NCBI GenBank assembly: GCA_000447245.1
Contig: AUYT01000001.1
Location: 476,825 to 540,824, forward strand
Source of the DNA: a candidate division Zixibacteria bacterium RBG-1
GTDB taxonomy: Bacteria > Zixibacteria > MSB-5A5 > DSPP01 > RBG-1
Direction: 5' to 3'
Length of the DNA: 64,000 bases
Positions 8,663-17,727 of this stretch are shown in pieces. Below the pieces are notes generated by a model. The model did not search any database and had not been told where the DNA came from. It was given only the letters and a program-made list of their open reading frames with translations. Positions within the stretch are counted from its first letter, which is position 1. Each line of letters opens with the position of its first letter. Position numbers and translations under genes: made by a program.

Positions 8663-9478
8663 ATGATTGCAAAAAAATATTCATTGATTTTATTCTTCCT
8701 TCTGGCTTATTTTATATCTTGGGTAATTTGGGCTCCCCTGTGGCTTCCATATTTTAATATTACTTCTCTTCCTGTACTGCCTTTTCATCACGCTTTTGGA
8801 TCAATCGGTCCTTTATTGGCGGCTTTTATCATTCTTTGGTTTGAAAAAGGGAAATCGGGTGTTAAGCAATTGGTAGGTCGAATGTTTCGTTGGAGAGTTA
8901 AGCCGGTTTGGTACGCTATTGCCTTGGTGGGGCCGTTCTTGCTCTTTGGGATTGCCCTTTTAATAAATTACTTTTTGACGGGAGAATTTAGATATCAAGG
9001 AATCGGAGTGAGTAAAGAGTTTCCGCAATTCGGCTTTTTGGCTTTTCTTGCTTACAACATCGCAACTTTTGGCTATGGAGAAGAAACAGGCTGGCGTGGA
9101 TATGCTTTGCCCAAACTTCAAAACAGGTTTAAGGCCCTTTGGGCCAGCATGATATTAACTGTTGGCTGGGCTCTTTGGCACGTCCCACTGTTCTTGTATA
9201 GACCTGGCTATACGGAAATGGGTTTCCAAGATATTCTGGGCTGGTTTATTTCTTTGCTTGTCGGCAGCATCCTTTTGACTTGGCTTTTTAACTCTACCAG
9301 AGGAAGTATATTAATTGCTGCTTTATTCCACGCCACAATTGACATTGCCTTTACATCCGATATTACAAACATTCAAATAGTGAATTATATGGGAATGTTA
9401 ATTACCGTTTTTGGGGTTGCAGTATTGGTTATGTTTAAGCCAAAGAATTTATCAATATTTGAAAGACAAAAGACATGA
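8663..9478 (+). CDS. CPBP-family intramembrane glutamic endopeptidase
   Basis: Polytopic membrane protein of 271 residues in the CPBP (CAAX protease and bacteriocin-processing, Abi) family. The catalytic motif EExxxR is present as E140-E141-T-G-W-R145, followed by WALWHVPLF and the third motif ALFHATIDIAF, so all key residues are intact. At least seven hydrophobic segments are visible. Substrate is not predictable; family members cleave prenylated proteins, process or resist bacteriocins, or control signalling. The gene stands alone between repeat-rich intergenic regions and has no clear ribosome binding site, which suggests an accessory gene acquired independently of its neighbours. Confidence 0.88.
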   Translation: MIAKKYSLILFFLLAYFISWVIWAPLWLPYFNITSLPVLPFHHAFGSIGPLLAAFIILWFEKGKSGVKQLVGRMFRWRVKPVWYAIALVGPFLLFGIALLINYFLTGEFRYQGIGVSKEFPQFGFLAFLAYNIATFGYGEETGWRGYALPKLQNRFKALWASMILTVGWALWHVPLFLYRPGYTEMGFQDILGWFISLLVGSILLTWLFNSTRGSILIAALFHATIDIAFTSDITNIQIVNYMGMLITVFGVAVLVMFKPKNLSIFERQKT

Positions 9479-9488
9479 AAAGTAGTGG

Positions 9489-9599
9489 GTAGTCCAGTGG
9501 CAGAAGCTACTGGTGAGATTCTGACGCCGTTTATACCCTCTCCTTTAAAGGGGAGGGCAAGGGAGGGGTTAGTTCGTCCCGTATAAAACGGGACGCTAC
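9489..9599. repeat. mixed repeat block: two GTAG hairpins around a C/T-rich palindrome
   Basis: Plus-strand 9489-9513 is GTAG followed by an imperfect stem CCAGTgGC-AGAA-GCtACTGG. Next, 9536-9557 is the palindrome CCCTCTCCTTTAAAGGGGAG plus two more G, followed by the tail GCAAGGGAGGGGTTAGTT that recurs at 9915-9933. Finally, minus-strand 9599-9575 is GTAG then CGTCCCGT/ACGGGACG. Both repeat classes of this genome therefore sit side by side just upstream of a small gene. Confidence 0.75.
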
Positions 9600-9629
9600 A
9601 AATAACTCATAAAAAGAAGGAGTGGAAAA

Positions 9630-9800
9630 ATGAAAAAATGTGGTCCTGGAGGAGTGGTGTATTTTTTTGGTTTTGTCGGAGCCGTCGTCTATTTTATCCG
9701 ACACGCTGACAGCTTTTGGGCCGGAGTCCTGGGTTTTTTCAAAGCCCTGGTTTGGCCGGCATTTCTGATATACAAGTTGCTCGAGTTTCTAAAAATGTAA
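9630..9800 (+). CDS. small membrane protein, 56 residues, unknown function
   Basis: An ATG at 9630 preceded by a good ribosome binding site (AAGAAGGAGTGG) opens a 56-residue frame ending at 9800. It begins MKKCGPGGVVYFFGFVGAVV, contains two hydrophobic stretches (about residues 8-24 and 29-50) separated by a short polar loop with Arg-His and Asp-Ser, and ends LLEFLKM. The Cys-Gly-Pro-Gly-Gly start and the repeated aromatic residues look conserved rather than random; I recall similar tiny hypothetical membrane proteins in archaea and candidate phyla but cannot name a family. It is flanked on both sides by repeats, so it probably has its own transcript. Confidence 0.7.
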   Translation: MKKCGPGGVVYFFGFVGAVVYFIRHADSFWAGVLGFFKALVWPAFLIYKLLEFLKM

Positions 9801-9812
9801 ATTACTACAGAC

Positions 9813-9934
9813 CTCACCCCTCCCCTCTCCTACAGGAGAGGGAGAGAAATTTCCTCCCCTTGTAGGGGAGGGCTAGGGTGGGGTCAGTCACTGGTTCCCT
9901 CTCCTCTAAGGGGAGGGCAAGGGAGGGGTTAGTT
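9813..9934. repeat. C/T-rich palindrome array (three copies)
   Basis: Three hairpins built on CCCTCTCC/GGAGAGGG-like arms occur at about 9822-9843, 9853-9872 and 9898-9917, separated by AG-rich linkers and ending in the same GCAAGGGAGGGGTTAGTT tail seen at 9555-9574. The related copies at 49535-49611 are in the opposite orientation. No coding capacity is visible. Confidence 0.75.
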
Positions 9935-9967
9935 ATTAAAGTTGGTTGTGTTATGTAACAATTCCAG

Positions 9968-10097
9968 AATCACGAAAGCTCGAAAACTCAATTAGGGCTT
10001 TCGTGCATTTTGTGTCTTCGTGATTCAGACCACTTTGTGCCTGTAACGCCCTATTTTATATAGGGCGTGCGTCCCCCGATGAATCGGGGGACGCTAC
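9968..10097. repeat. nested inverted repeats and a GTAG hairpin in a gene-free stretch
   Basis: The gene-free stretch 9801-10110 holds, besides the C/T-rich array, an inverted repeat AATCACGAA (9968-9976) with TTCGTGATT (10017-10025), whose left arm overlaps CACGAAAGC (9971-9979) that pairs with GCTTTCGTG (9997-10005). Next come ACGCCCTA/TAGGGCGT (10046-10068) and a 12-bp perfect stem GCGTCCCCCGAT/ATCGGGGGACGC (10069-10094), the latter with GTAG at its minus-strand foot (10097). The last hairpin lies just past the end of the fumarase gene and could serve as its terminator. Confidence 0.65.
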
Positions 10098-10110
10098 ATT
10101 TAAAAATTAA

Positions 10111-10677
10111 TTATTTCTCCAACTGCGAATATTTCTTTCTCCCCTCCACAAACAGATTCCCTCCCCAGCAATCCTGCGCCACAATCACCGGCATATCCAC
10201 CACCTCAAATTTCCGCACCGCTTCAGTCCCCAAATCCTCATAACAAACCAACTCACTTTTAGTAATGAATTGAGAAATATAAACCCCGGCTCCACCAGTA
10301 GCCAAAAAATAAACCGCTTTATACTTTTTCATCGCCTCCATAGTTTCATCCGCCACCGCCCCTTTCCCGATAAACCCTTTAATCCCCAAGGCAATCAATT
10401 TCGGCGCATATTTACTCATCCGGTAAGCGGTAGTCGGTCCGGCTGAGCCAATCACCTGGCCCGGTCTGGGAGGGGTTGGTCCAACGTAGTAAATAACCTG
10501 CCCTTTCGGCTCAAAAGGGAATTTTTCCCCTTTTTCAATGCACTCCACTAATCTTTTGTGGGCGGCATCTCGGGCAGTGTAAAGAAAACCGGACAGTAAA
10601 ATTCTGTCTCCGATTTTCAGAGTTTCAACCAATTCATCCGTGAAGGGGGTGAAAATTTTCTTGGCTTGATCGGACAT
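10111..10677 (-). CDS. class I fumarase / tartrate dehydratase beta subunit
   Basis: C-terminal (beta) half of the iron-sulfur class I fumarate hydratase family, which in many anaerobes and archaea is a separate subunit. It carries GFLYTARDAAHKRL, YVGPTPPRPGQVIGSAGPTT and GKGAVADET, the typical beta-subunit motifs, in 188 residues. The frame stays open upstream to 10842, but that extension would run through the pckA terminator and overlap pckA; the ATG at 10677 has a GGAGG five bases before it and begins MSDQAKKIFTPF, so it is the better start. The alpha subunit carrying the 4Fe-4S cluster is not next to it nor anywhere in this window, so it must come from elsewhere if the enzyme is active. 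Fumarase is more likely than tartrate dehydratase given the TCA-cycle genes around. Confidence 0.85.
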   Translation of the reverse strand: MSDQAKKIFTPFTDELVETLKIGDRILLSGFLYTARDAAHKRLVECIEKGEKFPFEPKGQVIYYVGPTPPRPGQVIGSAGPTTAYRMSKYAPKLIALGIKGFIGKGAVADETMEAMKKYKAVYFLATGGAGVYISQFITKSELVCYEDLGTEAVRKFEVVDMPVIVAQDCWGGNLFVEGRKKYSQLEK

Positions 10678-10759
10678 ACCAACCTCCAGTCTGGCCTGCG
10701 TGAAATGCTTGTTTATCCCCAGAATAATTGATTCTAAAAACGATGTCAAATCCTCAATT

Positions 10760-10794
10760 AAAAAAACGGCTCTGTCTGTTATAACAGAACCGCC
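10760..10794 (-). terminator. rho-independent terminator of pckA
   Basis: On the minus strand a stem of GGCGGTTCTGT / ACAGAcagaGCC type with a TATA loop is followed by seven T. It starts about 25 bases after the pckA stop codon, and separates pckA from the fumarase beta gene. Confidence 0.75.
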
Positions 10795-10819
10795 TCTGTG
10801 CTTCAGCTTTATGGACCAC

Positions 10820-12451
10820 CTATAACTTAGGTCCAGCCCCAATCAATCTCTTGGCCTCGGGGTTGTCGGTAAATTTCTGGAAATTGTTGACAAACATCCC
10901 GGCTAATTTCTTAGCCATTTCGTCATAGGCGCTCTTGTCCGCCCAGGAATTGCGAGGATTCAGAATGTTCTGGTCCACTCCCTGAAGAGCAACCGGAAAT
11001 TGCAGCCCAAAGATCGACAGTTCCTGATAAACTGCTTTATCTAGAGAGCCATCAAAAATAGCATCGATGATAGCCCGAGTTTGCCTAATATCTATCCTCT
11101 TTCCTACTCCATATCTTCCACCTATCCAGCCAGTATTAATCAACCAAGCCCTGGAGCCATATTTTTTAATCTTCTGCCCCAGTATCTCAGCATATTTGGA
11201 GGGATGCAAGGTCAAGAACGCCGCTCCGAAACAGGAAGAAAAAGTAGCTGACGGTTCAGTTACCCCCAGTTCAGTTCCAGCCACCTTAGCAGTGTACCCG
11301 CTCAAGAAATGATACATGGCCTGCTCGCTGGTGAGTTTGGCAATCGGTGGAAGAACCCCGAAAGCATCACAAGTTAAGAAAATAATATTCTGCGGGTGTC
11401 CTCCCTTGGAGACCGGCTTGACAATGTTGTCAATGTGATAAATTGGATAAGAGACTCGAGTATTTTCCGTCTTTTTGCTGCTCTTGAAATCTATTTCTCC
11501 GGTAGCAGGGTTATAGTCAACATTTTCCAAAAGGGCGTCTCTTTTAATCGCCCGATAAATCTCCGGCTCTTTTTCCGGGTCTAAGTTAATACATTTAGCG
11601 TAGCAGCCTCCCTCAAAATTAAAGATACCATTATCATCCCAGCCGTGCTCGTCATCACCAATCAAGGCCCGGTTCGGGTCAGTGGAGAGACTGGTCTTGC
11701 CGGTGCCGGAGAGACCGAAGAACAAAGCGGTGTCTCCTCTTCTCCCCAGGTTGGCCGAGCAGTGAAAAGAGCCTATTCCTTTCAGGGGAAGGTAATAGTT
11801 CATGACCGAGAAGATTCCCTTTTTGATTTCTCCGCCATACCAGGTTCCGCCAATTAAAGCCATTCTCTCTTTCAGGTTAAAAGCCACGAAGACTTCTGAG
11901 CGTAGCCCCTGCTGGGCAAAATTAGGATTAGTGGTCTTGCAGGCGTTTAGGATGGTGAAGTCCGGCTCAAAGTCTTGTAACTCTTGTTCGGTAGGGCGGA
12001 TGAACATGTTCTTGGCAAAGTGAGACATCCAAGCTACTTCGGTGACAATCCTGACCCGCAGGCGAGTTTCTGGATTAGCGCCGCAGAAAGCATCCGTGAG
12101 GTAGAGCTTCTTGCCGGTCAGCTGATTTATGGCTATTTTTTTGAGCTCCTGCCAGATTTCCGGTGAAACCGGCTTGTTGTCCGAGCTGGGCTGACCGGGT
12201 TTAGCCCACCAGACATGCTTGTCACAGCTTTCCTCTTGGACCAGGTATTTATCCTTGGGGGAGCGACCGGTGAACTTGCCGGTGTCGACCGCTAACGCTC
12301 CAAACTTGGTGACAACCCCCTTTTCTAAACCTTGCAGGCTGGGCTCGGTCTCGTGCTGAAATAATTCTGGGTAAGACAAATTTCGATAGACTAGGCTGGG
12401 GCGTAAATACTCTAGCCCTTTAAGCAACCTCTGGTCTACTTGTATTGACAT
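10820..12451 (-). CDS. pckA: phosphoenolpyruvate carboxykinase (ATP)
   Basis: ATP-dependent PEP carboxykinase, converting oxaloacetate and ATP to PEP, CO2 and ADP; the entry to gluconeogenesis or, run in reverse, an anaplerotic ATP-forming step in fermenters. The kinase P-loop [13 protein letters not shown] is at residues 246-258, followed by [20 protein letters not shown] with metal-binding Asp; the oxaloacetate site contains [15 protein letters not shown]. Length of 543 residues is normal. It lies 52 bases after rpmA on the same strand and may be read through from the clpC-rpmA transcript. Only a weak GGAG very close to the ATG is visible as ribosome binding site. Confidence 0.96.
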   Translation of the reverse strand: MSIQVDQRLLKGLEYLRPSLVYRNLSYPELFQHETEPSLQGLEKGVVTKFGALAVDTGKFTGRSPKDKYLVQEESCDKHVWWAKPGQPSSDNKPVSPEIWQELKKIAINQLTGKKLYLTDAFCGANPETRLRVRIVTEVAWMSHFAKNMFIRPTEQELQDFEPDFTILNACKTTNPNFAQQGLRSEVFVAFNLKERMALIGGTWYGGEIKKGIFSVMNYYLPLKGIGSFHCSANLGRRGDTALFFGLSGTGKTSLSTDPNRALIGDDEHGWDDNGIFNFEGGCYAKCINLDPEKEPEIYRAIKRDALLENVDYNPATGEIDFKSSKKTENTRVSYPIYHIDNIVKPVSKGGHPQNIIFLTCDAFGVLPPIAKLTSEQAMYHFLSGYTAKVAGTELGVTEPSATFSSCFGAAFLTLHPSKYAEILGQKIKKYGSRAWLINTGWIGGRYGVGKRIDIRQTRAIIDAIFDGSLDKAVYQELSIFGLQFPVALQGVDQNILNPRNSWADKSAYDEMAKKLAGMFVNNFQKFTDNPEAKRLIGAGPKL

Positions 12452-12503
12452 GCTCCACGCGCCTAATTTATTGAGAAATTTTTCACAAAGTGAAGCAAAA
12501 AAA

Positions 12504-12761
12504 CTAATTCAAAGAAAGAACCGAAACTACTTTACGCTCGCGGGCTTTTACTTCAAATTTCACTTTACCGTTCACCAGGGCGAACAGAGTATTATCCTTC
12601 CCCATCCCCACCCCCAAACCGGGGGAAATTTTAGTTCCTCTCTGTCTGACTAAGATATTGCCGGCAGCAACCAGTTCACCTTCAAATCTTTTAACCCCTA
12701 ACCTCTGTCCGTGAGAATCCCGTCCATTACGGGTGCTCCCCATTCCTTTTTTATGCGCCAT
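12504..12761 (-). CDS. rpmA: 50S ribosomal protein L27
   Basis: Ribosomal protein L27 of 85 residues. The start [20 protein letters not shown] is canonical, with no Firmicutes-type cleavable N-terminal extension. Its tail near the peptidyl-transferase centre helps tRNA positioning. A GGAG lies eight bases before the ATG. In most bacteria rpmA follows rplU; here rplU is absent and clpC is upstream by 55 bases, an unusual separation of L27 from L21. Confidence 0.96.
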   Translation of the reverse strand: MAHKKGMGSTRNGRDSHGQRLGVKRFEGELVAAGNILVRQRGTKISPGLGVGMGKDNTLFALVNGKVKFEVKARERKVVSVLSLN

Positions 12762-12816
12762 TACAATTTCTCCTTTATTCTTTAATTACAGTATTCTAAA
12801 ATTTAACTTAAAGATG

Positions 12817-15282
12817 CTAAACTGTCAACTCTTCCGGGCGCTTTTGAGGTAATTTGCTTCCCAATCTGAAGGTTAGCTTGTCCTCGGTCTCAGATTTATC
12901 CACAAAAACTTCACAATCTCCCACAAATTTACCGGCTAAAATCTCTTCAGCCAATGGATCTTCTAAGTATTTTTGAATAGCTCTTTTGAGAGGTCTGGCT
13001 CCGAAAGTCGGGTCATATCCTTTATCAGCCAGAAATTCCTTGGCTTTGTCAGTCAGAGTAAAGCACAGCCCTTTATCAGCAATTCTTTTGGCCACATCTT
13101 TGAGCAGGATATCCACAATTTCCATGACTTCTTTTCGGCCCAAAGTCCGGAAGATGATAGTCTCATCAATTCGGTTTAAAAGTTCCGGATTAAAGGTCTT
13201 CTTGAGTTCCTCCAGAAGTTTCCCTTTCATGGCTTCATAGCTGGATTCCAAATCCACCTTCTGGAAACCCAAAGTGGATTTGCCGGAGCGGATATCCCTG
13301 GCGCCGATATTGGAAGTCATTATCACCACCGTGTTGCGAAAATCCACCTTTCGTCCGAAGCTATCGGTCAAAGAGCCGTCATCTAACATCTGCAGCAAAA
13401 TATTGAACACCTCCGGATGGGCTTTTTCAATCTCATCCAAGAGCACCACCGAATAAGGTTTTCTTCTGACTCTTTCAGTTAGCTGTCCTCCCTCTTCATA
13501 ACCCACATATCCGGGAGGGGCTCCGATCAACCTGGAAACCGAAAATTTCTCCATGTACTCCGACATATCAATTCTGATCAAAGAGCTTTCATCTTCAAAT
13601 AGGAAAGATGCCAGGGCTCGGGCCAGTTCGGTTTTTCCGACTCCGGTGGGTCCCAAAAAGATGAAGGAACCTATGGGCTTGCGGGGGTCAGCCAGACCGG
13701 CTCTGGTTCTGCGGATGGCTTTGGAAATGGCGGTTATGGCTTCGTTTTGTCCTACCACCCTCTTGTTCACTACTTCTTCCATTCTCAAAAGTTTTCTGGA
13801 TTCTTTCTCTTCCAGTTTGAAGACCGGAATATTGGTCATCTTGGAGACTACCTGGGCGATATCTTCGGTTTTAATCTCTTTGACTTCCCGGGCTCTTTCA
13901 TCTTCCCAGTTCCTTTTGAGCTTTTCCAATTCTTCTTTTTTGAGCTTGATGTCATCCCGCATCTGAGCCGCTTTTTCAAACTCCTGGTTTTTTACCGCTA
14001 TTTCTTTGTCTTTTTGTGAAGTGGCAATTTCCTGCTCCATCTCGGTGAAAACCGGGGGCTTGGTGTAAACCGATAAATGAGCCCGGGAGCCGGTTTCATC
14101 AATCACATCGATGGCTTTATCCGGCTGGAATTTTCCGGAGATATAACGGTCGGATAAATTGACCGCGGCATCGATGGCTTCATCTGAGATTTTGACATGG
14201 TGATGCTCTTCATATTTGGATCTTAGACCTTTCAGAATCTTAATGGTATCTTCCTTGGTGGGCGGATCAACCATTACAATCTGAAATCTTCGGTCCAAAG
14301 CCCCGTCTTTTTCGATATATTTGCGGTATTCGTTCAAGGTAGTAGCACCGATACACTGCAGTTCACCCCGTGATAAAGCCGGCTTGAAAATATTGGAAGC
14401 ATCCAGAGAGCCTTCGGCTCCGCCAGCTCCTACGATAGTATGCAGCTCATCGATGAAAATAATCACATCTTTGGAGTTGATAATCTCATTCATGACCGCT
14501 TTCATTCTCTCTTCGAACTGACCCCGGTACTTTGTTCCCGCAACCAAAGCGGCCATATCCAGAGTCACGATTCTTTTATTCTCCAGAATCTGGGGGACTT
14601 TTCCTTCTACAATTCTTTGAGCTAACCCTTCGGCAATAGCAGTTTTTCCCACCCCCGGTTCACCGATTAAGACCGGGTTATTTTTCTTTCTTCTGGACAA
14701 AATTTGTGACACCCTTTCAATTTCGCTATCTCTGCCAATAATGGGATCCAATTTGCTTCTCCGAGCCAATTCGGTCAAATCTCGGCCGAAATGGTCTAAG
14801 GCCGGAGTTTTACTTTTCTTCCGTTTTTTACCGTAAGCCGAGGGTTTGCCGGAGATGATATTTTTTAATTCTTCGTAGGCTTCTTTGTAATCCACTTCAT
14901 ACATGGATAGAACCTGAGCCGCCACCCCTTCTTCATCTTTCAGAAGCGCCAGAAGAATATGCTCGGTATCAATATCTTTGGACTTCAAAGCCCGAGCTTC
15001 CTGTCCGGAAACTTCCAAGGTCTTTTTGGCTCTGGCAGTTAAAGGCAACTGACCCATGGTCATGGTGCCACCGGAGGGCTGCACCACATCTTCTATGGAT
15101 TGCTTCAACTCATTTACTTCAATTCCAATATTGTTCAAAATATCCATGGCTTTGCCTTCACCCAGCTTAAGCAATCCCAGAAGCAGATGCTCGGTCCCGA
15201 TATAATCGTGTCTTAACCGGGCTGCTTCATCACGAGCGTATTCAATGGCTTTACGAGCCCTCTCGGTGAACATCTCATTCAT
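12817..15282 (-). CDS. clpC: ATP-dependent Clp protease ATPase subunit ClpC
   Basis: Hsp100 unfoldase of 821 residues that feeds substrates to ClpP. Domains in order: the Clp N-terminal repeat pair ([20 protein letters not shown] onward, residues about 1-145), first AAA+ module with [15 protein letters not shown] and [12 protein letters not shown], a UVR coiled-coil middle domain ([16 protein letters not shown]), and second AAA+ module with [15 protein letters not shown] and [20 protein letters not shown] loop in the second module matches the ClpP-docking tripeptide position. The N-domain and UVR segment mark it as ClpC rather than ClpB. It follows mcsA and mcsB on the same strand, so arginine-phosphorylated proteins are likely its substrates as in Bacillus. 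It has an AAGGAGG ribosome binding site. Confidence 0.97.
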   Translation of the reverse strand: MNEMFTERARKAIEYARDEAARLRHDYIGTEHLLLGLLKLGEGKAMDILNNIGIEVNELKQSIEDVVQPSGGTMTMGQLPLTARAKKTLEVSGQEARALKSKDIDTEHILLALLKDEEGVAAQVLSMYEVDYKEAYEELKNIISGKPSAYGKKRKKSKTPALDHFGRDLTELARRSKLDPIIGRDSEIERVSQILSRRKKNNPVLIGEPGVGKTAIAEGLAQRIVEGKVPQILENKRIVTLDMAALVAGTKYRGQFEERMKAVMNEIINSKDVIIFIDELHTIVGAGGAEGSLDASNIFKPALSRGELQCIGATTLNEYRKYIEKDGALDRRFQIVMVDPPTKEDTIKILKGLRSKYEEHHHVKISDEAIDAAVNLSDRYISGKFQPDKAIDVIDETGSRAHLSVYTKPPVFTEMEQEIATSQKDKEIAVKNQEFEKAAQMRDDIKLKKEELEKLKRNWEDERAREVKEIKTEDIAQVVSKMTNIPVFKLEEKESRKLLRMEEVVNKRVVGQNEAITAISKAIRRTRAGLADPRKPIGSFIFLGPTGVGKTELARALASFLFEDESSLIRIDMSEYMEKFSVSRLIGAPPGYVGYEEGGQLTERVRRKPYSVVLLDEIEKAHPEVFNILLQMLDDGSLTDSFGRKVDFRNTVVIMTSNIGARDIRSGKSTLGFQKVDLESSYEAMKGKLLEELKKTFNPELLNRIDETIIFRTLGRKEVMEIVDILLKDVAKRIADKGLCFTLTDKAKEFLADKGYDPTFGARPLKRAIQKYLEDPLAEEILAGKFVGDCEVFVDKSETEDKLTFRLGSKLPQKRPEELTV

Positions 15283-15313
15283 ATAGAAAAATCCTCCTTA
15301 CTTTGTCCTTTCT

Positions 15314-15346
15314 ATTATAATTTACGCAAAAACTCTTAAAAGTCAA
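15314..15346 (-). promoter_or_regulatory. possible internal clpC promoter
   Basis: The 90-base gap between mcsB and clpC has a perfect TATAAT (15319-15314) and an upstream TTGACT (15346-15341). Spacing is 21 bases, too long for a standard pair, so either the -35 is not used or the promoter is weak. It could give clpC-rpmA its own transcript beyond the lysS-led operon. No CIRCE or CtsR heptad repeat is visible. Confidence 0.4.
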
Positions 15347-15371
15347 AGGATATTTTGTAAGTTTCTTGAAG

Positions 15372-16448
15372 CTAATGACTTGCATTGGACTTACCTTTTC
15401 CGTTCAGCTTTAATCTGACCAGTTCAGCCCGAGTGGCATCCCTTTCGTTGGCATCCATCTGGCGGTTGAAATATTTCTGCAGATGAGCCGGCTGAGATAA
15501 AACCAAAATTTCATTGATCTGGTTTAAACTGACCTGATTTATGGTACCGCAGCCCACTCCTAATCTCAGCGCCGAAAGTAAATTCATTACTTCCGTGGAA
15601 GAAAGCATCCTGGCATGTTTTAAGATTCCGTAGGCCCGCCAGATTTTATCCTCAATCTGATCCTTGGCATCCTTGAACAAAGTTTCCCGGGCTTTTTCTT
15701 CGGCTTCCACCACCTGGGCTACCACTTTGGATATACTTTCCAAAATCTCTAGTTCCGATTTCCCCAGAGTATTCTGGTTGGAAATCTGAAACAGATTTCC
15801 CAGAACATCCGACCCCTCTCCGTAAAACCCTCTCACCGCAATACTGGATTTGGTCATTTTGCTGATTACTCCGTCAACCTCCCGGGTCAGAACCAAACCG
15901 GGCAGATGAATCAGAATGGAAGCTCTCATGCCGGTTCCCACATTGGTGGGGCAGGAAGTCAGAAAACCGAACTCCGAATCGTAATCGAATTTCAAGATTT
16001 TTCCCAGTTCCTCTTCGGCCTGGCTGGAAAGCTGGTAGCACTCGTCTAGTTTCAAGCCCCCCTGCAGGGCCTGAATTCTCAGATGGTCTTCTTCATTGAT
16101 CATAACGCTCAAAGTCTCATCCTTGTTGATAAATACTCCCTGAAAAGATTTACCCTGCAGAAATTCCGGAGAAATCAAATGTCTTTCCACCAGAAATGTC
16201 CGGTCCAAATCGGTCACTTCCGGGGAAATCAATAAATTTCCCTTTTTGAAGTGCGAATTTTTGGCCAGGGCCGCTTTAAATAAACTCAGGATTTTTTCTT
16301 TGTGGGCTTGGTCGGCCACCGGCGGAAAGGGGAAATTGGAAATATTGCGGGCGTGCCTGACTCTGGAAGAGATTACTATTCCGGCCGAGGTTCCGTCTCC
16401 GCTCAACCAGGAAGCCGGTTTTTTGACCATTTCTTCAAACATAGTCAT
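15372..16448 (-). CDS. mcsB: protein arginine kinase McsB
   Basis: Phosphagen-kinase-fold enzyme that phosphorylates arginine residues of damaged proteins, marking them for ClpC-ClpP. The guanidino-kinase signature is seen in SSRVRHARN, the catalytic segment INEEDHLRIQALQGG and the CPTNVGTGMRASI region with the active-site Cys. The allosteric phosphoarginine-binding motif RDxxRA, which distinguishes McsB from creatine and arginine kinases, is intact as RDATRA at residues 336-341. Length of 358 residues is standard. It begins one base after the mcsA stop codon; a second ATG lies two codons in. Because no CtsR is here, its role is likely protein quality control rather than relief of CtsR repression. 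Confidence 0.95.
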   Translation of the reverse strand: MTMFEEMVKKPASWLSGDGTSAGIVISSRVRHARNISNFPFPPVADQAHKEKILSLFKAALAKNSHFKKGNLLISPEVTDLDRTFLVERHLISPEFLQGKSFQGVFINKDETLSVMINEEDHLRIQALQGGLKLDECYQLSSQAEEELGKILKFDYDSEFGFLTSCPTNVGTGMRASILIHLPGLVLTREVDGVISKMTKSSIAVRGFYGEGSDVLGNLFQISNQNTLGKSELEILESISKVVAQVVEAEEKARETLFKDAKDQIEDKIWRAYGILKHARMLSSTEVMNLLSALRLGVGCGTINQVSLNQINEILVLSQPAHLQKYFNRQMDANERDATRAELVRLKLNGKGKSNASH

Positions 16449-16449
16449 C

Positions 16450-16950
16450 CTAATTTTTACTTATCATGGTTTTGATTTGGTCCCGGATCTGGGCCGCTTT
16501 CTCAAAATCCTCTTTTTCAATGGCTTTCCTCAATTCATCCTGCAGTTTTTTCTCCTCCTGCCAGCCTTTCAACAAATCCCCGGTGGGAATCTGAGGAGAT
16601 TTTCCTTTGTGGACTGCAGTCCCATGAATTTTTTGCAGGAGTTCCGCAATCTGGGTTCTGAAGGTCACATAGCAGCTGCCACAGCCGAAGCGCCCCAGTT
16701 TACTGAAATCTGAAAATCCGTTGCCGCAGACCGGGCATTTTTTCTCCTCTTTGCCGGATTTTTTTTCCGTTACCAGACCGGCCATACTGGACAGAAGTTG
16801 AGTAAGAGGGAAGACCTGAACTTCGAAAGGGTTATTAAACCCTTTTTTGTCGGCGCAGTCCTTGCACAAATTCAAAGTGACTTTTTCGTTATTGACAATC
16901 TGGGTCAGATGAACTTTGGCGTCTTTCTTTTTGCAGTCTTGGCAGAGCAT
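16450..16950 (-). CDS. mcsA: McsA, zinc-binding activator of McsB
   Basis: Adaptor of 166 residues with two zinc-binding segments, MLCQDCKKK...LCKDCADKK at the N-terminus and CPVCGNGF...GCGSCY in the middle, and a C-terminal UVR motif (AIEKEDFEKAAQIRDQIK). This is the McsA layout; McsA binds and activates McsB and links it to ClpC. It is four bases after lolD and immediately before mcsB, the conserved order mcsA-mcsB-clpC. Confidence 0.93.
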   Translation of the reverse strand: MLCQDCKKKDAKVHLTQIVNNEKVTLNLCKDCADKKGFNNPFEVQVFPLTQLLSSMAGLVTEKKSGKEEKKCPVCGNGFSDFSKLGRFGCGSCYVTFRTQIAELLQKIHGTAVHKGKSPQIPTGDLLKGWQEEKKLQDELRKAIEKEDFEKAAQIRDQIKTMISKN

Positions 16951-16954
16951 AATT

Positions 16955-17653
16955 TTAGTTATTCAGGTTGCTTTCTAAAAATACCTTTCCTTCCCGCATC
17001 TCAAATATTTTATCGGCTATTTTGGATAATTTTAGATTGTGAGTGGCTATAATAAAGGTCTGTTTTTTATTTTTATTCAAATTCACCAAAAGTTCAATCA
17101 GGTTTTCGGCCGACTTCTGGTCTAAATTCCCGGTCGGCTCATCGGCCAAAACCACCCGGGGGGAATTGACCAAAGCCCGGGCCACGGCTAATCTTTGCTG
17201 TTCTCCTCCCGATAACTCCATGGGCCTGTGATACCTTCTGTCTTTTAACCCCATCTCTTTCAAAAGTTCTGCGGCCTTATGCATAGCTTCTTCCTTATTC
17301 TCACCGGCTATCAATTTAGGTAAAATCAGGTTCTCTTGGCAAGTGAACTCCGGCAAGAGATGGTGAAACTGAAACACAAACCCGATGGTTTGATTTCTAA
17401 AGTTGGCTAAGCTCTTGTCGTCCAAGCTGAAAACTTCTTTATCATTTATATTGACCTTTCCGGCATCGGGCCGGTCCAAAGTTCCCAGAATATGCAGCAG
17501 GGTTGATTTCCCCACTCCGGAAGCACCCACCACTGCAATTATCTCACCGGATTTAACTTCCAGGTCTACACCTTGTAATACGTCCAGTTTCCCCGCCATT
17601 GTTTGATAGCTCTTATGCAGGCCTTGGGCCTTTAAGATAATATAGTTATCCAT
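16955..17653 (-). CDS. lolD: lipoprotein-releasing ABC transporter ATPase LolD
   Basis: ATP-binding subunit of the Lol system, which pulls outer-membrane lipoproteins out of the inner membrane. Walker A is GASGVGKST, the signature is LSGGEQQRLAVARAL, and Walker B is VVLADEPTGNLD; the overall N-terminus and 232 residue length match LolD and the related MacB/FtsE group. The adjoining permease gene (74 bases upstream) is LolC/E-type, which makes LolD the right call. The presence of Lol proteins supports a cell with two membranes. Confidence 0.93.
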   Translation of the reverse strand: MDNYIILKAQGLHKSYQTMAGKLDVLQGVDLEVKSGEIIAVVGASGVGKSTLLHILGTLDRPDAGKVNINDKEVFSLDDKSLANFRNQTIGFVFQFHHLLPEFTCQENLILPKLIAGENKEEAMHKAAELLKEMGLKDRRYHRPMELSGGEQQRLAVARALVNSPRVVLADEPTGNLDQKSAENLIELLVNLNKNKKQTFIIATHNLKLSKIADKIFEMREGKVFLESNLNN

Positions 17654-17727
17654 TTTGCTTTTACAACTGACTTTGAGATGATTTCAAGTTTTTCGCAAAT
17701 TTCTTTTAATGGTTTAATTTTTGTTTT

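Noticed and set aside
10678-10842. N-terminal extension of the fumarase beta subunit to 10842
   Set aside because: It would translate through the pckA terminator and overlap pckA; the ATG at 10677 has a perfect GGAGG.
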